DNA of 62,629 nucleotides from Thalassospira sp. MCCC 1A01428 (GTDB taxonomy: Bacteria; Pseudomonadota; Alphaproteobacteria; Rhodospirillales; Thalassospiraceae), in NCBI RefSeq assembly GCF_002115825.1, contig NZ_JFJZ01000028.1, forward strand, positions 1 to 62,629, written 5' to 3'. Shown here one piece after another: positions 18,722 to 27,095 of the stretch (the stretch's first letter is position 1; the number at the start of each line of letters is the position of its first letter). A program made the translations under genes and the position numbers. Below the pieces are notes generated by a model. It was not told the origin of the DNA, did no database searches, and was given only the letters and a program-made list of their open reading frames with translations.

Positions 18722-19786
18722 GTGACTGAATGCCAAAAATGCGATGTGTTGCCCCTGCCCTTACCGCAGCAAGGCAGGCTTTATGTATGGCCGCCTGTAA
18801 ATCATACCGCCGCCAAAATCGTTGCACAAATGCGCAAAACCGGCCATCAGGCCGAAGCAAACCCGGCAATGTCCATCATCTATGCCGATTTTAACGCCCA
18901 GAGCCTGCCAATCATGATGCAGGCCCTGGACGGTGTTTTACTGCCTGAAGAAGCCGATGACACCAAAGCACTAATCATGGAAAACACCGACGAACCCGGT
19001 GTCAACGATATTGCACGCGTAACCTCCATTGCCGCCATTCATGCCCGGATCGGCGCACGCTGGCTTACCGGCGTTCTGGGTGAAAACCGTTTGCGGTCTG
19101 TTTTTCAGCCAATTTTTGCCATTCATGATTTTAAAAAACCACACGCCCACGAATGCCTGATCCGCGCCATTGATGATCAGGGTGCGATAATTTCGCCCGA
19201 CAGATTATTCGGGGCTGCAAAAAGCGCCGATTTGCTGTTTCAACTGGACCGGGCAGCACGTGCGGCCAATGTCCGCAATGCCTTTGCCGCCGGTATTGAT
19301 AACGTCTTTATCAATTTCACGCCGTCGTCAATTTACGATCCCAATTCGTGCCTGCGCTCGACCATTCAGGTTATCAATGAATGCGGGTTTGACCGCAGCA
19401 AGGTGGTATTTGAAGTCATTGAAACCGACAAGGTTTCAAGCGTTGATCATTTGCGGGCCATTTTAAAATCCTATCGCGATTCAGGTTTTCGCGTGGCGCT
19501 GGACGATGTTGGCTCGGGCTATTCGACCCTGAATATGCTGTCGCAATTACGGCCAGACATTATCAAAATCGACCGTGAACTAATTGATCGGGTGGACGAG
19601 GATATTTACAAACAGGCCATCGTTAGCAAACTGATCGACCTTGCCAAACAAATCGGCATCGAAGTGGTTGCCGAAGGCATTGAACGCCAACAGGAGCTCG
19701 ATTTTCTGGTTGATCGCGGGGTGGATTACGTTCAGGGCTTTTTATTGGGCCGTCCAGCGGCAACCCGGTTTGAAGCGGCAGCATAG
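18722..19786 (+). CDS. EAL-domain cyclic di-GMP phosphodiesterase
   Basis: Predicted to hydrolyse cyclic di-GMP. The first 100 residues are an unassigned region with an early C-x2-C pair. The EAL domain covers about residues 115-350. The signature reads E-C-L instead of E-A-L, but the metal and catalytic residues are present: Glu of ECL, Asn in FINFTPS, Glu in FEVIET, the Asp pair in ALDDVGSGY, Lys in IIKIDRE and Glu in VAEGIE. The enzyme is therefore probably active. Translation starts at a GTG with GGAG upstream. The AT-rich 200 bases before it probably hold the promoter. Confidence 0.87.
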   Translation: MTECQKCDVLPLPLPQQGRLYVWPPVNHTAAKIVAQMRKTGHQAEANPAMSIIYADFNAQSLPIMMQALDGVLLPEEADDTKALIMENTDEPGVNDIARVTSIAAIHARIGARWLTGVLGENRLRSVFQPIFAIHDFKKPHAHECLIRAIDDQGAIISPDRLFGAAKSADLLFQLDRAARAANVRNAFAAGIDNVFINFTPSSIYDPNSCLRSTIQVINECGFDRSKVVFEVIETDKVSSVDHLRAILKSYRDSGFRVALDDVGSGYSTLNMLSQLRPDIIKIDRELIDRVDEDIYKQAIVSKLIDLAKQIGIEVVAEGIERQQELDFLVDRGVDYVQGFLLGRPAATRFEAAA

Positions 19787-20051
19787 CATAAAGGCCAACC
19801 CTGTTATTGGGGCGCGGGGCAATCCAGGCACCATGGCATAAAACGCAAAAGGCTTTTCATTTTGAAAGGCATTTTTGTTTTAGAACAAATCAATTGCACA
19901 CCATTTGGCCTATAAACGCATCATCGGGCAATTTGCGCGCAAGCGGCAGTTATATTCCCCAAAACATGTCGCAACCGTTATAAATCGCCCACCCTGAAAT
20001 ATGATTTGCCTTTCAACCGGCCCCATACCGGCCGCACCGCACGAGGACCCG

Positions 20052-20264
20052 ATGAGCGACGTAAAAGACAGCAATGGCACGGAATTAAACGATGGTGATT
20101 CCGTTACCCTGATCAAGGATCTAAAGGTAAAGGGCACCTCGACTACGCTGAAACGCGGCACCGTGATGAAAAATGTACGACTGACCAACAAGGACAGCGA
20201 AGTGGAATGCCGCAATGGCAAAACCACCATTGTTCTGAAAACCGAGTTCCTGAAAAAAGCCTGA
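20052..20264 (+). CDS. PhnA/YjdM C-terminal domain protein
   Basis: A 70-residue single-domain protein matching the C-terminal beta domain of PhnA/YjdM (NDGDSVTLIKDLKVKGTST, then a V-R-L-T strand region). The N-terminal zinc ribbon of the longer E. coli form is absent, as in many alphaproteobacterial homologues. Despite the old name, no role in phosphonate breakdown is established. The ATG at 20052 has GAGG upstream; the open frame before it is not coding-like. Confidence 0.8.
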   Translation: MSDVKDSNGTELNDGDSVTLIKDLKVKGTSTTLKRGTVMKNVRLTNKDSEVECRNGKTTIVLKTEFLKKA

Positions 20265-20282
20265 CCACTGGCCCTTCATCAT

Positions 20283-20330
20283 AAAAAGGACGACCGGCAA
20301 CCATTTATAATATTGCCAGTCGTCCTTTTT
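20283..20330. terminator. Bidirectional terminator
   Basis: An 18-bp stem with one mismatch, flanked by A5 on the left and T5 on the right, lies between the convergent PhnA-domain and DUF1127 genes. It can terminate transcription in both directions. Confidence 0.9.
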
Positions 20331-20353
20331 CTATACCGCTTGGTACCAGCACG

Positions 20354-20626
20354 TTATTTGGCCCGCATTTGACGGGCAATTTCGCGGCGCGCAACGGCCG
20401 CAGGCAACCGCAAGGCAACATCAAGTTGTGCCCGTGTTAGCCCGGTAACATCCCCCAGAATAATATCATCAAGGCGTTCAATCTGGCGGATCATCATTCG
20501 GTCATCCCGGCGCGCCTGGTACGTCGCATAAAAGCGGCGTAACCACGCCACAACCCCAAAGGAAGGCGGGGTGTTCGTACCGCTGGAAAAGGTCGTGCGC
20601 TGCTGGTTAATCGTCTGGCTCATCAT
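20354..20626 (-). CDS. DUF1127-family protein
   Basis: A 90-residue basic protein. The C-terminal half carries the DUF1127 pattern (IERLDDIILGDVTGLTRAQLD) and an Arg-rich end. The ATG has AGGAGG upstream. It is divergent from a LysR-type gene across about 100 bases; such LysR/DUF1127 pairs recur in alphaproteobacteria, so the LysR protein is the likely regulator. Molecular role is not established for this member. Confidence 0.78.
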   Translation of the reverse strand: MMSQTINQQRTTFSSGTNTPPSFGVVAWLRRFYATYQARRDDRMMIRQIERLDDIILGDVTGLTRAQLDVALRLPAAVARREIARQMRAK

Positions 20627-20726
20627 TTAAACCTCCTGTGTTCCAACCACCATGCCCCGTCGCTATTGATTAAACAAACGAGAAGATTTAACATTATCTG
20701 TGAGAAAACCTCAAAAGGATAAACTG

Positions 20727-21638
20727 ATGTCTTCCCTAGCCCGGTCTTTGCCGCACACAATGCCCAGCCTTGATCTTGATCTGGCGCGCACCTTTGTTGC
20801 CATATGTGAAACCGGCAATTTTTCTCGTGCCGCACAACAGGTGCATCGCAGTGCATCGGCAATCAGTCTTCAGGTTAAAAAACTGGAAGAAATGGTTGGT
20901 TGCGACCTGTTTTATCGGGAAACCCGCAAGGTAAGCCTGACCAGCGATGGTGAAATGATGTTGGGCTATGCACGCCGGTTGCTGCGCCTGAATGACGAAG
21001 CCTTTTCCAAATTTTTACGCCCGCAATTTCAGGGGCGCGTCCGGCTGGGTGCCCCAAATGACAACGGCATTGTTGCCATGCCCGAAATTCTGCATCGTTT
21101 TGCGATAAGCCACCCGCATGTTGAAGTGGATGTACATTTGGGGCCAACCCTGAATTTGCGCAAACGTATTGCCGCAGGCGAACTCGACATCGCCATTTTC
21201 AGTTTCGATGCCGAACTTGACCAGCAGTCCCCCATCCATGTTGAACCACTGGTATGGCTGGGTGCGCGAAATGGCACAGCATTGGCAAAAAGCCCTTTGC
21301 CAATGGCAATGGCCGAACCGGGATGTTACTGGCGGGCCATGGCGCTTAAGGCGTTGGACGATGCAGGGTTAAATTACCGTATCGCCTATACCAGCGAATT
21401 TTGCCAGGCGCAAATTGCGGCGGTACGGGCCGATCTTGCCATTGCCCCGCTGCCCATAAGCGTTATTTCCAATGATCTGGTTCATCTGGGCTCCGGCCAC
21501 GGCCTGCCCGATCTGGGGGAATACCGCATGACCCTGGCCAAACGCGAAGGTGCCGGCGACATCGAGGAAGCCCTTGCCGAACATGTGGTTGCAGGCTTCA
21601 GGATTATTGCTGAACGCGGTATGCGTCTTTTTGCCTGA
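20727..21638 (+). CDS. LysR-family transcription regulator
   Basis: Has an N-terminal winged helix-turn-helix (TFVAICETGNFSRAAQQVHR, then SAISLQVKKLEEMVG) and a C-terminal periplasmic-binding-protein-like effector domain. The frame opens at a GTG at 20700, but the ATG at 20727 after AAGGAT is a more usual start. It is divergent from the DUF1127 gene and is followed by a strong terminator, so it is monocistronic. Ligand unknown. Confidence 0.88.
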   Translation: MSSLARSLPHTMPSLDLDLARTFVAICETGNFSRAAQQVHRSASAISLQVKKLEEMVGCDLFYRETRKVSLTSDGEMMLGYARRLLRLNDEAFSKFLRPQFQGRVRLGAPNDNGIVAMPEILHRFAISHPHVEVDVHLGPTLNLRKRIAAGELDIAIFSFDAELDQQSPIHVEPLVWLGARNGTALAKSPLPMAMAEPGCYWRAMALKALDDAGLNYRIAYTSEFCQAQIAAVRADLAIAPLPISVISNDLVHLGSGHGLPDLGEYRMTLAKREGAGDIEEALAEHVVAGFRIIAERGMRLFA

Positions 21639-21646
21639 ATGCCAAC

Positions 21647-21686
21647 AAAACCGGGTCGGGGCCTATCCTCGCCCCGGCCCGGTTTT
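21647..21686. terminator. Bidirectional terminator
   Basis: A 16-bp stem with one T-G wobble (AAAACCGGG...CCCGGTTTT) and an 8-base loop lies between the convergent LysR and SDR genes. Both sides end in A/T runs. Confidence 0.85.
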
Positions 21687-21712
21687 GCCCTAATGTCGCA
21701 GATCAGCCGAAT

Positions 21713-22600
21713 TTAACCGGCAAAATAGTCGGTGTTGCGCATTTCATCCAAAAGATGCGGCCCGGTTGGTTGCCAGCCCAGATTGGCCTTTGTCTTTTGC
21801 GCCGTTGCGCGAATGCCGATCGCGGCAAAATGGCTAAACCATGTGAAATAATCTGCCACGTCATCGCCCGTCAGGCTTTTAACCGGCAAATCAAGGCCCG
21901 CAGCAATGGTTGTTGCGATGTCCTTAAACGCAATCCCTTCTTCGCCTACTGCATGATAAACTGGCAAGGCGTCAGTCACTTCTATTGCCCGGCAATAGGC
22001 GCGCGCCGCATCAAAACGATGTACTGCCGGCCACGTATTTTGCCCGTCACCAATATAGGCAGCCATCCCTTTTTGCCGGGCAAGATCAATTAAAATAGGC
22101 ACAAAACCATGATCGCCGGCACCGTGAACCGACGGCGGCAACCGCATAAGCGATGCGTTAACCCCGCGTTCGCGCAATGCAAGCATTGCTTGCTCCGATG
22201 CTATACGCGGAATTTTACCATTAGCCGGGCTGTCTTCGGTTGCAATATCATCACCTGCCAAAAGACCAATTGCCGATGTCACCACCAGTGGCCGGGATGA
22301 CCCCGCCAAAACATCGCCCATGGCGGTAATGGCGTGCCGGTCATTTTCGCAATTTTCGGCAAATTTGGAAAAATCATGGTTAAATGCCGTATGGATCACA
22401 GCGTCACATGCCTCAACCCCGCTGCGCAGGCTATCATGATCTGTCACATCCCCGCGATGCACCCTTGCACCTGTTTTCGCCAATGCCTCTGCCGACGCAT
22501 CGGATCGCACCAGGCCAAGCACCTCATGGCCCGATGCCATTAATTCCTGCACAACGGCAGCCCCGACAAACCCCGTAGCCCCGGTTACGAATACCCGCAT
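21713..22600 (-). CDS. NAD(P)-dependent SDR/epimerase-like protein
   Basis: Extended or atypical short-chain dehydrogenase. The N-terminus has the nucleotide-binding motif TGATGFVG, then the D-V-T-D and A-V-I-H-T-A strands. No canonical YxxxK pair is evident in the expected place, so it may be one of the atypical SDRs that act on unknown substrates. AGGAG precedes the ATG. It is divergent from an AraC regulator across about 140 bases and is probably its target. Confidence 0.83.
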   Translation of the reverse strand: MRVFVTGATGFVGAAVVQELMASGHEVLGLVRSDASAEALAKTGARVHRGDVTDHDSLRSGVEACDAVIHTAFNHDFSKFAENCENDRHAITAMGDVLAGSSRPLVVTSAIGLLAGDDIATEDSPANGKIPRIASEQAMLALRERGVNASLMRLPPSVHGAGDHGFVPILIDLARQKGMAAYIGDGQNTWPAVHRFDAARAYCRAIEVTDALPVYHAVGEEGIAFKDIATTIAAGLDLPVKSLTGDDVADYFTWFSHFAAIGIRATAQKTKANLGWQPTGPHLLDEMRNTDYFAG

Positions 22601-22737
22601 TGTTATCTCCTGCTTACCAAGAATTTCTCTTTATTCAGGGATTTGATTTCCCCGGCACAGGCAGAATAGGCGATGACGAATAGACGATCTATGTGTTAGG
22701 ATCCATAATATCTTCGCATTCGTCCAAAAGAGAAATC

Positions 22738-23661
22738 ATGGATCCGCTATCAGACGTTCTGGGGCTTTTAAAACCGCGCAGCTATATGTCCGCCGGGGTC
22801 GATATTGCCGGGCCATGGGCGATACAGTTTTCGCGCATTGGCAAAGGCATTAAAACCGGCGCTATTGTGTCGGGCGAATGCTGGCTGTCGGTTGAGGGGG
22901 TCGATAACCCGGTTCATTTGCAAACCGGGGACTGCTTTTTGCTACCGCATGGCAACCCGTTTTTCATGGGCAGCGACATGGACGTCCCCCCGGTTGCCGC
23001 GGCCGATGTGTTCGCGACTAATACCGGGTATGGGCATATTCGCACTGTTAATGGCGGTGGCGAATGCCTGGTGGTCAGCAGCCGCTTTATGCTGGATGGC
23101 AGCCAGGCCGACCTGTTGCTGTCCCTATTGCCCCCCCTTGTGCATATCCACGACCACGGCGAAACCGTTGCCCTGCGTCATTCGGTTGAACGGATGATGG
23201 AAGAAATGCGCAAGAACGAACCGGGCAGCACACTGGTTTTACAAAATCTGGCGCATATGATGCTGATTCAGGCCCTGCGCCAGCACCTGGATAAAACACC
23301 CGATGGCACCGGCTGGTTTTTCGCGCTTGCCGACAAACAAATCGGGGCTGCCATTGGCGCCATCCACAACGCCCCGGCCCATCCCTGGACGGTAGAGGCA
23401 CTGGCAAGCCATACCGGCATGTCGCGCTCGGCCTTTGCCGCCAAATTCAAGGAACGCGTTGGCAAAAGCCCGATGGCCTATCTTACCCGATGGCGAATGC
23501 TTTTAGCGGGCGAACGGCTCGGCACGTCGCGCGATCCGGTGTCGGTGATTGCCCTGGCGTTAGGGTATGAATCAGAAAGTGCGTTTAGCACCGCATTCAA
23601 ACGCGAAATGGGCTGCTCGCCGCGCCAGTATAGCCAATTGCAAGGAAATACTGCCGCCTGA
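22738..23661 (+). CDS. AraC-family regulator with AraC-binding-like cupin
   Basis: N-terminal cupin (residues 1-170, with G-D-C-F-L-L-P-H-G-N) followed by a C-terminal AraC domain with two HTH motifs (TVEALASHTGMSRSAFAAKF and VIALALGYESESAFSTAFKR). The ATG at 22738 is preferred over the earlier frame opening because it is preceded by AAGAGAAA and gives the normal family length. It is divergent from the SDR gene, the likely target. Confidence 0.87.
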   Translation: MDPLSDVLGLLKPRSYMSAGVDIAGPWAIQFSRIGKGIKTGAIVSGECWLSVEGVDNPVHLQTGDCFLLPHGNPFFMGSDMDVPPVAAADVFATNTGYGHIRTVNGGGECLVVSSRFMLDGSQADLLLSLLPPLVHIHDHGETVALRHSVERMMEEMRKNEPGSTLVLQNLAHMMLIQALRQHLDKTPDGTGWFFALADKQIGAAIGAIHNAPAHPWTVEALASHTGMSRSAFAAKFKERVGKSPMAYLTRWRMLLAGERLGTSRDPVSVIALALGYESESAFSTAFKREMGCSPRQYSQLQGNTAA

Positions 23662-23699
23662 TCCCGAACTTTGCATACAACACACGGGGTGCCAAAATA

Positions 23700-23987
23700 T
23701 CAGGCTGCTTTCTCTTTTGAATATGGCCCGTAAACACTTTCAATCACGGCATCCGTCCAGCCAATACGCCGCATACAATCGAGCACATCTTGCGATATCG
23801 CAACTTTCTTCTCGGTCCCTTTGGCGGCCTCATATTGTGCCATAAATTTCGCCGGTATCTGCACGCTGCTGCCCTTGGCAACAATGTCTTCGAGTTCCTT
23901 GCGCTCGGCCCCGTTCAGGCTTTCCCATAGCACACAGCGCGCCGGTGTCCATGCCGTCGGGCTAAAAGTCGGATTGTCATCACTCAT
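23700..23987 (-). CDS. Hypothetical protein, 95 aa
   Basis: I do not recognise the family. It is a small soluble protein with a Trp-rich start (TAWTPARCVLWESLNGAERKE) and a helical middle. A ribosome site (GAGGTG) precedes the ATG. It lies alone between the AraC gene, with which it is convergent, and the orphan antitoxin. Confidence 0.6.
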   Translation of the reverse strand: MSDDNPTFSPTAWTPARCVLWESLNGAERKELEDIVAKGSSVQIPAKFMAQYEAAKGTEKKVAISQDVLDCMRRIGWTDAVIESVYGPYSKEKAA

Positions 23988-24182
23988 GCGGGCACCTCAC
24001 ATCAAATCGTAACAGCGCAGTGATAGGCAGCATGACACGCAAAGTCCAGATGATTAAAGCATCATTCTCTTTGCATATCAGCACGAATACGTCTTGAAAG
24101 AATCAAATAGTTCCGCTTCACGTTCATGCAAATACAGCACAGTATTATCTGGCATTTTCCCCTCCCTCAAGGATCACACGTG

Positions 24183-24494
24183 ATGCAAGCTGATAGCCCC
24201 CTGCACGTTAACCGCCGCCCCACCCATCCGGGAAAGATATTGCGCGAACATTATCTTGCGCCGCTCAGTATTACTCAAATTGCATTGGCAAAATACCTTG
24301 GCATCAGCACCAAACATCTAAGTCAAATCGTGAATGGTCACGCCCGGATCGACAGTAAACTTGCTGCAAAAATTGCCAAGGTTCTGGAAACGACCGCTCA
24401 ATTCTGGGTAAATCTGCAAGCCAAAATTGACATGTGGGACGCCGAACAGGAAACCGTAAACTGGCAACCTGCCAACGTGTATCCAGCGAAATAA
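24183..24494 (+). CDS. HigA-family antitoxin (XRE), apparently orphan
   Basis: A 103-residue HigA/VapI-type addiction-module antidote. It has the HPGKILREHYL start and an XRE helix-turn-helix (ITQIALAKYLGISTKHLSQIVNG) typical of that family, which binds HigB toxin and represses its own operon. In HigBA systems the toxin gene normally lies just upstream. Here the 190 bases upstream are too short to hold one. The frame opens earlier, but the ATG at 24183 follows AAGGA and matches the family start. Confidence 0.8.
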   Translation: MQADSPLHVNRRPTHPGKILREHYLAPLSITQIALAKYLGISTKHLSQIVNGHARIDSKLAAKIAKVLETTAQFWVNLQAKIDMWDAEQETVNWQPANVYPAK

Positions 24495-24619
24495 TAGTTA
24501 AATACGCAACAAAAAAAATTCAACCTTGAGTATCTTAAGGGTAGGAAGGCCGGCTTTCCCTTGACTCGCTCTGTTGATCGCAAAAGACTTTTACCCACAC
24601 AACTTTGGGGGGCAAAGAA

Positions 24620-25708
24620 ATGAACGAATTTCGCGATCAACTTGTTCGTAGCGCAGAAAACATTATGCGTGCGGCGCCGAACTGCAAAAACGAGGAAGGC
24701 ACCAAACAATTCATGGTGCTACCTTTTCTCGCATCGCTTGGATACAATCCGTTCGACCCCAATGAAGTTGTGCCGGAACACCATGCCGACTTTTCCGAAA
24801 AATACAAAAACCGCGTCGATTACGCGATCATGCGCGACGGCACACCGATTATTGACATTGAAGTCAAACAGCAAGATGCCAAACTAAACGATGATCGTGG
24901 ACAATTACGTAGCTATTTCAACGCCTGCCAAACAGTAAAGCTGGGTATCCTGACGAATGGTGTCATCTATGAATGCTTTGCCGACACTGACGAACGCAAC
25001 ATCATGGATCAGACGCCATTTTTGTCTTTTAGCATTTATGATGTTGTTAACGGCCAGGTGGATGATCGCACAATTAATGGTATCGCTGATTTACGCCGTG
25101 ACAAGTTCGACCCGGCAAATGTAGGAGCGGAAGCCCGCCGCAAATTGCTACTCGCAACCTTTATTGAAGTTTTGCAGAACTGGCAACGTACTCCGTCTGA
25201 AGACTTGGGCAGGTTATTATTGGAAGAAGGCGGCTTTAAAGGGGTAAAAACGAAAAAAATTGCGCAGGAAGCGCAAGAACTTGCAAAGCAGGCATTTAGT
25301 ACTTTTGTAGAACGGGCAATTCTGAAACGCATCGGCATTAAACAAGAAGAACAAGACGAAGCCCCGCAAGCCTCCACCGCAGACAACGAAAACAAAAATG
25401 ATAAATCAATCATTGATGATGGAATTATCACAACAGACGGCGAACTGGCAGCCTATGACTATGCGCTGCGCCGACTAGCGTTTCTCGTCAAAGACGAAGA
25501 CATGTTCAATGCGATCAATGAAATCGCTTACAAGGACCGCAAAACAGTATTTTGCGTGTACTACAAACGCCCACAAGCAGGATCAATTTTCAATTTGAAG
25601 GAACGGAGCGACGGAACCTACAATTTCGTTTTTCCAGCCCTCGACAACCAAGAAATCAACACGCAAAAACTTGCAGATATTGACGCCGCACTTCTCGAAG
25701 CATTGTAG
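24620..25708 (+). CDS. Solitary HsdR-N-type restriction endonuclease-like protein
   Basis: Resembles the N-terminal nuclease domain of type I restriction R subunits, without helicase motifs. A PD-(D/E)xK core is visible: Asp67 in VDYAI, then Glu81 and Lys83 in IDIEVKQ, with a conserved Q later. The C-terminal third is a separate acidic linker and a small domain of unknown role. No methylase or specificity subunit is adjacent. The ATG at 24620 follows a GGGGGG ribosome site. The stop codon lies at the very left border of the prophage, so the 3' end may have been replaced by the insertion. Confidence 0.75.
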   Translation: MNEFRDQLVRSAENIMRAAPNCKNEEGTKQFMVLPFLASLGYNPFDPNEVVPEHHADFSEKYKNRVDYAIMRDGTPIIDIEVKQQDAKLNDDRGQLRSYFNACQTVKLGILTNGVIYECFADTDERNIMDQTPFLSFSIYDVVNGQVDDRTINGIADLRRDKFDPANVGAEARRKLLLATFIEVLQNWQRTPSEDLGRLLLEEGGFKGVKTKKIAQEAQELAKQAFSTFVERAILKRIGIKQEEQDEAPQASTADNENKNDKSIIDDGIITTDGELAAYDYALRRLAFLVKDEDMFNAINEIAYKDRKTVFCVYYKRPQAGSIFNLKERSDGTYNFVFPALDNQEINTQKLADIDAALLEAL

Positions 25709-25720
25709 GGGGGTGGAACA

Positions 25721-25859
25721 TTTTGCATAAGGGGGATTGAGGCGAGGAAACGGGGAGAGGCCCGGAAATCAAGGGTTTGACTTGAAAACCGGGCGAAACT
25801 GCTTTTTGCACAAAATGGATTATTTCGAGCGGATTTTGCGCGTTTTTTTGCACAAAATG
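25721..25859. repeat. Left-end repeats, probable transposase binding sites
   Basis: Three related sequences lie between the host gene and the repressor: TTTTGCATAA at 25721, and two copies of TTTTTGCACAAAATG at 25803 and 25845. The spacings (about 82 and 42 bases) resemble the L1, L2 and L3 sites of Mu, where a longer gap separates the first two. Repeats are seen; binding is inferred. Confidence 0.6.
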
Positions 25860-25870
25860 ACCGGGATTGA

Positions 25871-26584
25871 TCAGAGGTTTCTGAAAGTGCCGACCACACG
25901 AGCAAGGATTTTCATATTTGCCTTGTCTGTATCGGTCATTTCCCAAGGGGTGTAGGCTCGATTATCGCTGTGTACCACGATTCGGCTGCCCTGTCGCTCC
26001 AGGCGCTTGATGAATAATTCGTCGCCAATACGAAATGTGTAAATGCCGTCGCCCTTATTCGCCCGAGCATTTGCAGAGCGATCAAGCAAGGCAATCCCCC
26101 CATCTTCCAAAGCGGGTTCCATACTGTCCCCGTTGACATAAATGCCGCAGGCATCCTTCGGATTTACACCAAGCTGATCTCTCAAATAGCTAACCGGCAA
26201 GCTAAGGTATCCGGCAATAACCTCACCAAAATTCATAGCCCCACCCCCGGCAGATGCCTGCACATCAAATACAGGAACCGGGGCAAACTCGGTGGAATTC
26301 GCAGCTAATAGTGATGCGTTACCAGTTTCCGGCTGACGGCTCGCCATCATCGCGCCGCTGCCAGTTGCTAACCATTCAACCGACACCCCACACACCTCGG
26401 AAATGGACACAATACTAGACCATTTCGGATCTGAAGTTCCTGTTAGCCACTTTTTTACACCAGAAAGAGATACGCCGATTTTTTCGGCTAATACTTCCTG
26501 CGTAAAGCCTGACTGCGCCAGAGCCAATTTCAGGCGTTCCGCCAAATCCTTACGAAACATCTCCTCTTTCGTTAGGTTAGACAT
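25871..26584 (-). CDS. LexA/CI-type phage repressor (XRE-S24)
   Basis: Maintains lysogeny by binding operators before the early operon. An XRE helix-turn-helix (TQEVLAEKIGVSLSGVKKWL) occupies about residues 8-75. The C-terminal half is an S24 self-cleavage domain with Ser154 (GDSMEP), Lys193 (FIKRL) and a probable Ala112-Gly113 cleavage site. This implies induction by DNA damage through RecA, unlike the small temperature-sensitive c repressor of Mu. It is leftward, in Mu-like position, and faces the Ner-like gene across the operator region. Confidence 0.9.
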   Translation of the reverse strand: MSNLTKEEMFRKDLAERLKLALAQSGFTQEVLAEKIGVSLSGVKKWLTGTSDPKWSSIVSISEVCGVSVEWLATGSGAMMASRQPETGNASLLAANSTEFAPVPVFDVQASAGGGAMNFGEVIAGYLSLPVSYLRDQLGVNPKDACGIYVNGDSMEPALEDGGIALLDRSANARANKGDGIYTFRIGDELFIKRLERQGSRIVVHSDNRAYTPWEMTDTDKANMKILARVVGTFRNL

Positions 26585-26674
26585 CTGGTTTCTCTACTAA
26601 ACGACAAAACAACTAACCCATTGATAAAATTAAAAATTACCGAAATAGCCACAAATAGCCACCAAATGGTTTCG

Positions 26675-26721
26675 TTAGTGTCTATTTTTGACTTGACGAT
26701 AGACACTAAAGTAACCATAGT
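26675..26721 (+). promoter_or_regulatory. Early operator and promoter
   Basis: A perfect 10-bp inverted repeat, TTAGTGTCTA and TAGACACTAA, separated by 15 bases, lies between the repressor and Ner-like genes. It brackets a possible -35 (TTGACG, 26693-26698) with CATAGT 17 bases later as -10, for rightward early transcription. The repeat is the best repressor operator candidate. Confidence 0.6.
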
Positions 26722-26793
26722 CTCACCATTAGATGACGATAACGACCAAAACAAACCGGCCTGGCGGGGCCGGTTGTGATCGAGGAGAGACTT

Positions 26794-27090
26794 ATGGCGC
26801 ACGCTTGCGACAAACGCCCGGAAGAAATCCGGTATCTGTTAAACCGCAAGGGCCTGACCTTTGCCGATGTAGCGCGTGAATGCGGTTTACCGGAAAGCAC
26901 GGTACGTACTGCGACCCGCAAACCCAGCATCGAAGGCGAATGGGCGATTGCCTATTTCCTTGGTCTGCCTGCCAGCAAAATCTGGCCTTCGCGCTATGAC
27001 AGCACCGGCGAGCGCCTCAAGCCTCAACCTTCAACGAACTATAAAGATTTTCCCCGCCTTGGTCACGGTCAAAAAGGGGAAGCGGCGTGA
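26794..27090 (+). CDS. Ner-like DNA-binding regulator
   Basis: A 98-residue helix-turn-helix protein of the Ner/Nlp type (KGLTFADVARECGLPESTVRTA). In Mu, Ner is the first early gene and turns down the early and repressor promoters. The ATG has GAGGAGA just upstream, so the earlier GTG is rejected. It is first on the rightward early strand, as expected. A leftward gene pair lies between it and the transposition genes. Confidence 0.85.
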   Translation: MAHACDKRPEEIRYLLNRKGLTFADVARECGLPESTVRTATRKPSIEGEWAIAYFLGLPASKIWPSRYDSTGERLKPQPSTNYKDFPRLGHGQKGEAA

Positions 27091-27095
27091 ACAAT

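Noticed and set aside
24050..24097. Short frame M-I-K-A-S-F as a HigB toxin gene
   Set aside because: It stops after 15 codons and nothing downstream in any frame resembles the rest of HigB. At most a relic.
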